Assembly: GCA_964433065.1 (NCBI GenBank)
Contig: CAYSPZ010000001.1
Span: 49,756 to 113,755, forward strand
Origin: RGIG3009 sp964433065
GTDB taxonomy: Bacteria; Bacillota; Clostridia; Oscillospirales; Acutalibacteraceae
Length of the DNA stretch: 64,000 bases
Direction: 5' to 3'
Position numbers and translations under genes: made by a program. Under the pieces are notes generated by a model. It saw only the letters and a program-made list of their open reading frames with translations, had not been told where the DNA came from and searched no databases. Shown one piece after another: positions 57,814-64,000 of the stretch. Position 1 is the first letter of the stretch. Every line of letters begins with the position of its first letter.

Positions 57814-58164
57814 TTATAACAGGTCTTCAAACGACCCGAGATTATCCCACTCCCCGCTCATGGTGGGGACGGTCGTTTTCTTCGTAGTCGTCGTTTTCGC
57901 CGTCGTGGTCGTGGCATTGGTAGTCGTCGTCACCGTCGTGGTAGTAACAAGCGTATCGGGACCCGTCAGCCGCATCGACGTGGTGGTAACGTCACCCGCC
58001 GCGTTTTCGGTGGTGGTCACGTCGTCTGCCTGTTCGGTCGTGGTGGTCACCGCATTTTCGACGGTTGTTGTCGTGGTCGCGGCGGTATCGTCCTTTTGCG
58101 GTGCGCAACCAATCATCGTCACGGCGAGTGCCAGTGCTATGCAAAACAGTAATGCGTGTTTCAT
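57814..58164 (-). CDS. Thr-rich lipoprotein (short paralog)
   Basis: A 116-residue lipoprotein: signal peptide with the lipobox MIGCAPQ (Cys ~20), then a low-complexity chain in which Thr makes up a large part (TTTT and TTTTV tracts), and a non-repetitive acidic end MSGEWDNLGSFEDLL. The first ~70 residues match those of the gene at 58175-58864 with small changes, so the two are tandem paralogs. Thr-rich linkers are often O-glycosylated or wall-spanning spacers. The tail may bind a partner. Confidence 0.75.
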   Translation of the reverse strand: MKHALLFCIALALAVTMIGCAPQKDDTAATTTTTVENAVTTTTEQADDVTTTENAAGDVTTTSMRLTGPDTLVTTTTVTTTTNATTTTAKTTTTKKTTVPTMSGEWDNLGSFEDLL

Positions 58165-58174
58165 AGGTTACCTC

Positions 58175-58864
58175 TTAATGCAGTCCCGACCATCCGCGCG
58201 TGGTGGTGGGAACGTTCGGGTCGTTGGTGGTGGTCGGTTTCTCCGCCTGTTTGGTGGTGGTAGTGGCAGGTTTCTCCGCCTGTTTGGTGGTGGTAGTGGC
58301 AGGTTTCTCCGTCTGTTTGGCGGTCGACACGACGGTGGTGATCGGTTTCAAGGTCACTTTAGTCGTGGCATGGTCGTTCGTTCTCACCGTCGTACCGACC
58401 GTTTCGGTCTTACCATTATCCGCCGTAGTGGTCACCGTCACGGTAGGTCTGGTAACGACGTTGCCGCCCTGTTCGGTAAAAGCGGGTTGCGTCCTCGTAG
58501 TGGTCGGCTTATCCGTCCCGTTCGCGTGATCGGTCGAGGGGAATTTCTTCGTGGTCGTCGTCACCTTATCGGTAACGCTCGCGCGAACGGTGGTGGTACC
58601 GTTCTGTGCGGTTTCGGTCGTGGTGGTGTAGATGGTATCGGGGCCCGTCAGCCGTATCGACGTGGTAGTGCCGTCACCTTCGGTGTCGGTAGTGACATCG
58701 TCACCCGTTTCGGTGGTGGTCGCGTCGTCTGCCCGTTCGGTCGTGGTGGTCACCGCATTTTCGGCGGTGGTCGTGGTCGCGGCGGTATCGTCACCTTGCG
58801 GCGCGCAACCCACCATCGTCACGGTCAAGAGTAAGGCGAAACAGAGAAGTATCAATCGTTTCAT
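58175..58864 (-). CDS. Thr-rich lipoprotein (long paralog)
   Basis: A 229-residue lipoprotein with lipobox MVGCAPQ (Cys ~20) and a long Thr-rich stalk. It includes three copies of KQAEKPATTTT-type units, a 33-nt tandem repeat at 58236-58334. It ends in TTRGWSGLH. The shared IRLTGPDT segment (~70) with the shorter paralog is the only ordered-looking piece. It is likely attached to the membrane and projects through the wall. Promoter at 58898-58926; the downstream paralog starts 10 nt later, so they are co-transcribed. Confidence 0.75.
   Translation of the reverse strand: MKRLILLCFALLLTVTMVGCAPQGDDTAATTTTAENAVTTTTERADDATTTETGDDVTTDTEGDGTTTSIRLTGPDTIYTTTTETAQNGTTTVRASVTDKVTTTTKKFPSTDHANGTDKPTTTRTQPAFTEQGGNVVTRPTVTVTTTADNGKTETVGTTVRTNDHATTKVTLKPITTVVSTAKQTEKPATTTTKQAEKPATTTTKQAEKPTTTNDPNVPTTTRGWSGLH
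58236..58334 (-). repeat. 33-nt tandem repeat in the lipoprotein gene
   Basis: A unit beginning GGTTTCTCCGCCTGTTTGG occurs at 58236, 58269 and 58302, three copies encoding the KQ(A/T)EKPATTTT stalk. Copy number may vary between strains. Confidence 0.8.
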
Positions 58865-58897
58865 CGTTTTCGTCATCCTTTAATTTCGTTTTTTTAT

Positions 58898-58926
58898 AGT
58901 GTACCATACCTTGTGCCAATTTGCAA
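58898..58926 (-). promoter_or_regulatory. Promoter of the Thr-rich lipoprotein pair
   Basis: On the minus strand TTGCAA (58921-58926) and TACACT (58898-58903) have a 17-nt spacer. Confidence 0.72.
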
Positions 58927-58943
58927 GGTTAGATGATAGATAA

Positions 58944-58966
58944 AACCCCCTTACCTAAAAGGGGGG
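58944..58966. repeat. Dispersed GC-rich repeat, copy 5 (short)
   Basis: ACCCCCTTACCTAAAAGGGGG is a short copy of the same palindrome family, between the lipoprotein promoter and the small-peptide gene. Confidence 0.6.
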
Positions 58967-58985
58967 GTAAAGCGCGAACAAAAAC

Positions 58986-59016
58986 GAAGGCGCCTTCCTC
59001 GCGGAAGGCGCCTCTT
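58986..59016 (-). terminator. Terminator after the small-peptide gene
   Basis: The stem AGGCGCCTTCC-TCGC-GGAAGGCGCCT ends a few nt past the stop codon at 59021, with an A-rich side giving a T-run on the minus strand. Confidence 0.87.
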
Positions 59017-59020
59017 TGGT

Positions 59021-59146
59021 TTAGTCGTTTTTCGGCAATGTCGGGAAAATATCTTCTTCCCAGTTATCGAGATCGGAGGTAGTGATCACATCTACCGTAA
59101 ATTTCAGCACTTCGATCTCGGGTGCTTCAAAAACGTTTTTATTCAT
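59021..59146 (-). CDS. Small 41-residue peptide of the 'EAPEIEVLKF...DVITTSD' type
   Basis: A 41-residue reading frame with a strong AAGGAGG ribosome site before the ATG at 59146, 14 nt past the stop of the giant secreted protein. It reads as a Lys/Asn start, EAPEIEVLKF, DVITTSD, then an acidic, Trp-containing end, EEDIFPTLP. Peptides with 'YEAP-x-hEhhxF-x-x-x-DVITTS' are frequent in Clostridia next to secreted proteins, but I know no function. It could be a precursor peptide, a small regulator or a surface-exposed tail. The acidic end echoes that of the 57814-58164 lipoprotein. Confidence 0.72.
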   Translation of the reverse strand: MNKNVFEAPEIEVLKFTVDVITTSDLDNWEEDIFPTLPKND

Positions 59147-59160
59147 TGCGCTTTACCTCC

Positions 59161-62100
59161 TTATTGTAAACCTGCAAATTTGTTGAGGATCACCAGTTCA
59201 GCGTTGTTCCGATAATCCCCGTCATCGATACAAGCGAGAGCAACGTCTTTCACCGAACGCACGTGGTCGGTCGTGTTAAAGTCGCTGGCAAAGACTGTGG
59301 TCGTTTGACCGACGGTGACTTCTACGAAAGTACGCGCCGCGAACTGACGGTCGTAGTTGCCTTCTTTAATGTTGACGATCGCCGCGTTGTAGAGCATTGC
59401 ACCTTCTTGATAGACGGTACCGTCATCGACGTACGCGTCTTTGGTCAGGTCGATCTTCAAATACGTCAACGAAGCATTTTCAAGCGCTTCGGCGGTGAAT
59501 TCGGTGGCTGCGTTTACGTAATCGATCGGCGCGATCAAGGTGTACGCATTGTAGGTAGCACCCTCTCCGAGATCTGCCAGACCTTCGATGTTCGCGACGA
59601 ACCGCAAACCGGTCGGGTTGGCGAAACGAACCTGCGCACCGGTCAACTGGTTGACCGTGATCGATACTTCCGTTTCAAAGGTGATATCGGTGGTCTTCTC
59701 GGTGGGTTGATACAGGTATTCGCCTGCGGTCTTTTCAAGTTTGACGCCGCCCACCACCGGCACGTTGCCTTCGGGTGCGGTGATGACGAAGGTGGGTGCA
59801 ACAGACGCACTGCCTTCGGTCTTGATATCCGCATAACCGCCCGCAGCCACGTTCAGGACATAGTCGATATAAGCGTTCGGGTCGGTGACGGATACACCGG
59901 TAACACCGTTGTTGTAAATAACCGAGAACGCACCGGTCGGGTTGTTATTCACGTTGTCGATCGCTTTCGCGCCCCAGTTGTTTTTACTGTTGATAACGAA
60001 AGTAACGTTACCCGTAACGGCTTGCGGTACGCGGAGCGAATAGTTGACGTACGCCGTGGGGTGAATGTAGATCTTCACGTTGTTTCTGGGGTTAGCGCTT
60101 TCGTGACCGGGGGACAGCATATGGACAGTACCGGTTTTGATGTCCGAATAGCAAGTTGCCGTTTCGGAGGAAGAACGGAAACCGATGATCCACATCGTAC
60201 CGGAAACGGTCACGTTGTTACCGGTGGAGAAACGGTCAACGTAGAAGTTGTGCTGGCTACCGCCGGTGCTGAGGGTCAGGTTATCAAAGAAGATCTCACC
60301 GTAAATAACACCGTAGTGTTTGGTCACGATGGTGGTGTTGGCAGTGCCCAAACCGAGAACCTTGATGGCTTTCGCCGCGGTGCTCTCGGTGTAGATGGTC
60401 TGTTCGCCTTCCACCACGATGGTACCGCCCACACCGATGATGGCTTTGTATGCCTCTTCAAAGGTGGTGTACGCATTGTAGGTCACTTCGTTGTAGGTGA
60501 GTTTGCCGGTAGAAGACACGAACGCGAAGTTCTCGCCTTCGATATCGTACACGACGGGTGCGTCGGGATTGACAAAGGTGATATCGATCGTACCGGTCGT
60601 GGTAGGAGTATACAGGTACTCGCCGTCGGTCAAGGTCAGTTGCTCACCGTTGACGACCGGCACGTAACCGTTGGTGTTGGTGATCACGAAGGTGGGCGCG
60701 GTATCCGCACTGCCTTCGGTCTTGATATCCGCATAACCGCCCTCAGCAAGGTTCAGGCGATAGTCAACGTAACCGTTGGAATCCGAAACGGTCAAATCGG
60801 TGGTGCCGTTGTTCAGGATCAGCGTAAGAGCACCGGTAGGATTACTGCCGACCGAGATCGTTTTGTTGTTGTGGCGGGCAACGCTGTCGAAAATATAGGT
60901 CGCATTACCGTTGGCAACAGCGTTCACACGGATATCCCAGTTAACGTATGCATCCGGACCGAAATGCGTGCGGAAGGATTTGGCACCTGCCCAGTCAAGC
61001 GCACACATATTCATCATAAAGGCGCCGCCGGTACCAAAGTGGTTCAAGCGACCGTTATCCGCGTTGAAACCGGTAAACCAGAGATTACCTGCCGATTTCG
61101 CGGTCGCGCCGATGGTGAATTGACCGACACTGATGTTCGCGTCACCCGAACCGGAAGGCGTGGACAAGGTCAGGTTGTCAATGGTGATGTCGCCGTAAAT
61201 GGCCACGTAAGTGCCTGCCAATTTCAAAATGGCGGTCGATCTGTCAAGACCAACGATCTTGATGGCGGCGGTGGTGGTGTTGGCGGTGTAGAGGGTTTGC
61301 GCATCTTCCAACACGATGGTGCCACCGACCGAAGCAATCGCTTTGTACGCGGTTTCGAAGGTGTTGTATGCGTTGTAGGTCACTTCGTTGTAATCCACTT
61401 TACCGTCCGCAGATACGAACGCGAAGTTCTCGCCTTCGATATCGTACACGACAGGCGCGTTGGGGTCGACAAAGGTGATGTCGGTCGTGCCTTTTTCGGT
61501 GGGTTGATACAAATACTCGCCGTCAGTCAAGGTCAATTCTTCACCGTTGATGACCGGCACGTAGCCGCTCGTGTTGGTGATCGCGAAGGTGGGAGCGCCG
61601 CCTTCTTGGGTGCCTTCGGTCTTAACGGTCGCGTAACCGCCTTTTGCCACGTTCAGGATGTAATCGACGTAGCCGTTGTTATCGGTGATGGCGGGAGCGG
61701 TAACACCGTTGTTGCGGATGACGGTCAACGCACCGGTCGGATCCGCACTGACCGGCATTGCAACGCCGGCTGCATTGAAGGTGAAGGTCAAGTTACCGTA
61801 GACGGTTTTGGCGATACGATGATCCCAACCGAACGAACCGCCGTCAATGATGTAGTGGAAACTGTCAAAACGGTCGGAAGAACCGGAAACGGTTTCGTGT
61901 ACCGCAAACATATTCAGGTTGGTGCCCGATTTCACGTTGAGGTAATATTTGGAACCATTCTCTCGATTGGTATTCGACATACCCAACAACCAGGCGTCAC
62001 TGAAAAAGCTAACGTTGTCAAGGGTCAAACGGTCACCTATGAAACGAACCCAACCGCTGTTGGTTTGTTTGCCGATGGTCATATTTTGGAGATAGAGTTC

Positions 62101-63372
62101 ACCGTAGAAATACGACCAATATGCATAGGAATTCAAGATAGCGGTGGATTTGTTCGCACCAACTACTTTGATCGCGGTGGTGGTGGTGTTTTCGGTATAG
62201 AGTGCATGCGCACCGTCGAACACGATGGTACCGCCGAGACCTTTGATCGCGTTGTACGCGTCTTTAAAGGTCGGGTATGCAACGTAGGTAGTACCGTTGT
62301 AGGTGATCGATTTATCCGCATGTGCAAATACGGTGGTTTCACCGCCGATGTTGTAGACACGGTTGTCGTTGAAGGTGACGTCGATGGTGCCTTTTTCGGT
62401 GGGTTGATACAGATACTCACCGTCGGTCAAGGTCAGTTCTTCGCCGTTGATGACCGGGACGATGCCATCGGTATGGCTGATCGCGAAGGTGGGGGCAACG
62501 GTATCGGAACCCTCGGTCTTAACGGTCGCGTAGCCGCCGGTGGGCAGGTTCAAACGATAGTCAACGTAACCGTTGTCGTCGGTGATCGGCAGACCGGTGA
62601 CACCGTTATTAAAGATAACGGTCAACGCGCCGGTCGGGTCGCTGGAAACGGTCAGTTTCTTGTTACTGTCAGAACCGAAACTGTTCAGCGCGTTGAACGT
62701 CCAGGTCATATTACCGTAGACCTGGCTGGTAACACGCAGGTTCCAGTTCACGTAACCGCCGTCGATGATATAATGCAGACTGTCAAAACGGCTGGAACTG
62801 ACGGAATCTGTTTCGGCATTACCGAACAGGTCAAGGTTGGTGCCGGATTTCACGTTGACGTAGCAGGTCGCACCGTTTTCTTGACCGGTACGCGCATAGC
62901 TGATCCAAACGGTGCCGCTTTGACCGACGTTATCGAGGGTCAAACGGTCGTACGAGAAACGGACCGTGCCGCTGCATTTCAGGGTCAGATCTTTCAGGTA
63001 CAGTTCACCGTAAAGATTTTCCCAATAGCTCGACGCCGTGCTGAGGATAGCGGTGGATTTGCTCACACCGATCACTTTGATAGCAGTGGTCGTGGTGCTT
63101 TCGGTATACAAAGAGTGTGTACCGTCGAACACGATGGTACCGCCGGTCGCTTTGATGGCGTTGTACGCATCGGTGAAAGTCGTATACGCACCGTAGGCGG
63201 TACCGTTATAGGTAAGCGTACCGTCCGCATGTGCGAATACGTGGTTGACGCCGCCGATGTCATAGACCTGCGCATCTTCCGCCGATACCGTAAAGGTACC
63301 TGCGAACGAGCAGATCAGCAACACGGCAGAAGCCAGGATCGCGAGAACTTTTTTGCTGAACTTAGGTTTCAT
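59161..63372 (-). CDS. Giant secreted protein with four ~300-residue repeats
   Basis: A 1403-residue exported protein. The signal peptide runs MKPKFSKKVLAILASAVLLI to the SAEDA cleavage region (~35). Four repeats follow, starting near residues 37, 338, 640 and 940. Each opens with VYDIxGxxxxFxxADG, a 'TYNAYxTFxxAYKAIxxxGGTIV' segment, beta-helix-like strands and a closing TDGEYLYQPTEKGT. The last ~160 residues (QVRFANPTGLRFVANI...FAARTFVEV) are a C-terminal domain common in Clostridia surface proteins. There is no LPXTG or membrane anchor. A pectate-lyase/adhesin-like fold is possible. Confidence 0.85.
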   Translation of the reverse strand: MKPKFSKKVLAILASAVLLICSFAGTFTVSAEDAQVYDIGGVNHVFAHADGTLTYNGTAYGAYTTFTDAYNAIKATGGTIVFDGTHSLYTESTTTTAIKVIGVSKSTAILSTASSYWENLYGELYLKDLTLKCSGTVRFSYDRLTLDNVGQSGTVWISYARTGQENGATCYVNVKSGTNLDLFGNAETDSVSSSRFDSLHYIIDGGYVNWNLRVTSQVYGNMTWTFNALNSFGSDSNKKLTVSSDPTGALTVIFNNGVTGLPITDDNGYVDYRLNLPTGGYATVKTEGSDTVAPTFAISHTDGIVPVINGEELTLTDGEYLYQPTEKGTIDVTFNDNRVYNIGGETTVFAHADKSITYNGTTYVAYPTFKDAYNAIKGLGGTIVFDGAHALYTENTTTTAIKVVGANKSTAILNSYAYWSYFYGELYLQNMTIGKQTNSGWVRFIGDRLTLDNVSFFSDAWLLGMSNTNRENGSKYYLNVKSGTNLNMFAVHETVSGSSDRFDSFHYIIDGGSFGWDHRIAKTVYGNLTFTFNAAGVAMPVSADPTGALTVIRNNGVTAPAITDNNGYVDYILNVAKGGYATVKTEGTQEGGAPTFAITNTSGYVPVINGEELTLTDGEYLYQPTEKGTTDITFVDPNAPVVYDIEGENFAFVSADGKVDYNEVTYNAYNTFETAYKAIASVGGTIVLEDAQTLYTANTTTAAIKIVGLDRSTAILKLAGTYVAIYGDITIDNLTLSTPSGSGDANISVGQFTIGATAKSAGNLWFTGFNADNGRLNHFGTGGAFMMNMCALDWAGAKSFRTHFGPDAYVNWDIRVNAVANGNATYIFDSVARHNNKTISVGSNPTGALTLILNNGTTDLTVSDSNGYVDYRLNLAEGGYADIKTEGSADTAPTFVITNTNGYVPVVNGEQLTLTDGEYLYTPTTTGTIDITFVNPDAPVVYDIEGENFAFVSSTGKLTYNEVTYNAYTTFEEAYKAIIGVGGTIVVEGEQTIYTESTAAKAIKVLGLGTANTTIVTKHYGVIYGEIFFDNLTLSTGGSQHNFYVDRFSTGNNVTVSGTMWIIGFRSSSETATCYSDIKTGTVHMLSPGHESANPRNNVKIYIHPTAYVNYSLRVPQAVTGNVTFVINSKNNWGAKAIDNVNNNPTGAFSVIYNNGVTGVSVTDPNAYIDYVLNVAAGGYADIKTEGSASVAPTFVITAPEGNVPVVGGVKLEKTAGEYLYQPTEKTTDITFETEVSITVNQLTGAQVRFANPTGLRFVANIEGLADLGEGATYNAYTLIAPIDYVNAATEFTAEALENASLTYLKIDLTKDAYVDDGTVYQEGAMLYNAAIVNIKEGNYDRQFAARTFVEVTVGQTTTVFASDFNTTDHVRSVKDVALACIDDGDYRNNAELVILNKFAGLQ

Positions 63373-63492
63373 TTGCATTCTCTCCTTATATATATATTAC
63401 CATCCCAAACCGTGGGATCAAACCCGATTTTCTCGCTTGCCGACACCGTTTTGGGCAAAAAGTGATGGCAAGAGATGAAAACTCGTAGTTTA

Positions 63493-63521
63493 AGTATACC
63501 TTTATTAGAAATCATTTTCAA
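63493..63521 (-). promoter_or_regulatory. Promoter of the giant secreted protein gene
   Basis: On the minus strand TTGAAA (63516-63521) and TATACT (63493-63498) have a 17-nt spacer, leaving a ~115-nt leader. The leader has ATCCCA-CGGT-TTGGGAT near 63397-63413 but no riboswitch class that I recognise. Confidence 0.78.
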
Positions 63522-63675
63522 TAGTGGATATTGCCAAATTTGGAAACGGACAATTGGGCAAATGGAACAATTTTTGTGTATTTCCCAAAAAGCAGCGGAT
63601 ATTTTTTGTACAAAACGACTGTTCTCTGTCACAAATCGGTCGGGTTGATGGCAAAATCCTGCTGAGAGGAGGGGA

Positions 63676-63706
63676 ATTGAGTTATGAGTTATGAGTTATG
63701 AGTGAA
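63676..63706. repeat. Short tandem repeat GAGTTAT
   Basis: About four heptamer units of GAGTTAT run together in an otherwise gene-free stretch (63522-63830). Confidence 0.75.
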
Positions 63707-63734
63707 GGTGTCGCCTGCGGCGACGGACACAATT

Positions 63735-63813
63735 CTCTCTCCGGATTAGCCTTAGTGGCAACCCCTCCACCGCTAACGCGGTCCCCCTCCCCTTACACAG
63801 GGGAGGCGGAAAG
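63735..63813. repeat. Dispersed GC-rich repeat, copy 6
   Basis: CTCTCCGGATTAG, TTAGTGGCAACCCCTCC, ACCGCTAACGCGGT and CCTCCCCTTACACAGGGGAGG follow in order, the same block order as in the copies at 37371-37436 and 52241-52340. Confidence 0.7.
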
Positions 63814-63830
63814 TGGGTCTAACATCTAAC

Positions 63831-63859
63831 TTGACAACCGTCGAAATTCGTGGTACAGT
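63831..63859 (+). promoter_or_regulatory. Promoter of the right-edge riboswitch
   Basis: TTGACA (63831-63836) and TACAGT (63854-63859) have a 17-nt spacer, ~12 nt upstream of the structured RNA. Confidence 0.75.
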
Positions 63860-63867
63860 ATGGGTAG

Positions 63868-63945
63868 ACCTTTACATGACTGACGGGATACGCAGAACAC
63901 TGCGGTGGAGTGTGAAGGATAAACAGCCGACCGTCTGGGCAACGC
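63868..63945 (+). ncRNA. Probable ZTP (pfl) riboswitch
   Basis: ATGACTGACGG (63875-63885), GGTGGAGTGTGAAGGAT and CCGACCGTCTGGGCA are the landmarks of the pfl/ZTP aptamer, whose consensus has ACTGGCG...CCGCCTGGGC. Here GACGG pairs with CCGTC, a covarying change that keeps the pairing. The class usually controls purine or one-carbon genes such as purH. The regulated gene would lie beyond 64000. Confidence 0.75.
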
Positions 63946-63971
63946 CGCAGTAATGCAGCGTTGCCTTTTTT
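63937..63971 (+). terminator. Terminator of the ZTP riboswitch
   Basis: GGCAACGC-CGCAGTAATGCAG-CGTTGCC is followed by T7, directly after the conserved CTGGGC as in ZTP switches. Confidence 0.85.
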
Positions 63972-63973
63972 TC

Positions 63974-64000
63974 GCCTCCCTTGTGTAAAGGGAGGTGGCG
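63974..64000. repeat. Dispersed GC-rich repeat, copy 7, at the right edge
   Basis: CGCCTCCCTTGTGTAAAGGGAGGTGGCG is a near-perfect palindrome with a TGTGTAA loop. It follows the riboswitch terminator and runs to the window end. Confidence 0.7.

Noticed and set aside
59263..63465. A 1400-residue open frame on the plus strand, opposite the giant secreted protein gene
   Set aside because: It mirrors the codon pattern of the real gene, has no ribosome site, no signal peptide and no family signature. It is an antisense shadow of a Thr/Val/Gly-rich repetitive gene.
63373..63480. Riboswitch in the leader of the giant secreted protein gene
   Set aside because: A small hairpin ATCCCA-CGGT-TTGGGAT is present, but the landmarks of c-di-GMP and other classes that I know are missing.

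Overview
The window looks like a chromosomal segment of an anaerobic, spore-forming Clostridia member, probably a gut Oscillospirales/Ruminococcaceae-type organism. This is inferred from the gene content: a spoVAD-spoVAE pair, a cohesin/dockerin surface protein with BspA-type leucine-rich repeats, Mini-RNase III, HPr, ThiT under a TPP riboswitch, metK under a SAM-I riboswitch, many plant- and mucin-glycan genes, and dispersed GC-rich palindromic repeats. Promoters are strikingly canonical: TTGAAA/TTGACA-like -35, a 16-18 nt spacer, then TATAAT/TATACT. Many operon ends carry strong, often bidirectional, hairpin terminators. I saw no tRNA, rRNA, transposase, phage gene or CRISPR array.

Layout. 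(1) 2-115: tail of a DUF1667-like gene. (2) 161-11711, minus strand: a 12-gene catabolic operon, read from a strong promoter at 11749-11777. In transcription order it holds a TIM-like isomerase, YjbQ, an FGGY kinase, NagA, a ceramidase-like protein, a NagB-like protein, an unknown protein, an SDR, an aldo-keto reductase, a transaldolase-like aldolase, a DHDPS-family aldolase and an SGNH esterase. A SIS-domain protein and a GlpR/DeoR regulator diverge from it (11916-13297). No transporter is present. (3) 13298-17000: a nested palindromic element, a frameshifted LRR/cohesin/dockerin protein, and a GC-rich repeat. (4) 17001-23223, minus: a 7-gene operon of dehydrogenases, SDRs and a type I dehydroquinase-like protein, with a divergent AraC regulator. 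(5) 24187-31356: metallophosphoesterase, GH127, AraC-type regulator, sialidase-like protein, HAD phosphatase, permease, XRE regulator. (6) 31439-51184: mostly core genes, including a DASS/ArsB-type permease, pyruvate kinase, TarI/IspD, NrdR, a sugar transferase, YitT, MrnC, Obg, HPr, TrmD-RimM-MetK, a beta-CASP hydrolase, SpoVA proteins, MscL, TadA, a CPBP protease and isocitrate dehydrogenase. (7) 51218-57457: TPP riboswitch-thiT, a GH109-like oxidoreductase, AraC, and a GH78 rhamnosidase. (8) 57458-64000: two paralogous Thr-rich lipoproteins, a 41-residue peptide, a 1403-residue secreted protein of four ~300-residue repeats, and a probable ZTP riboswitch facing off the right edge.

How it fits together. 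Regions 2, 4, 5 and 7 are regulated sugar/glycan-use modules, each with its own DeoR- or AraC-type regulator, embedded among housekeeping genes. Substrates for regions 2 and 4 cannot be named from sequence alone; amino-sugar or polyol degradation is the best guess for region 2.

The most unusual observations are: the two undescribed catabolic operons; a five-unit tandem hairpin array with ATTTCA-type spacers (45356-45460); a palindromic element lying inside the metK leader after the SAM riboswitch terminator; a frameshift in the cohesin/dockerin gene next to a 12-bp quasi-palindrome; and the small-peptide/giant repeat protein pair at the right end.
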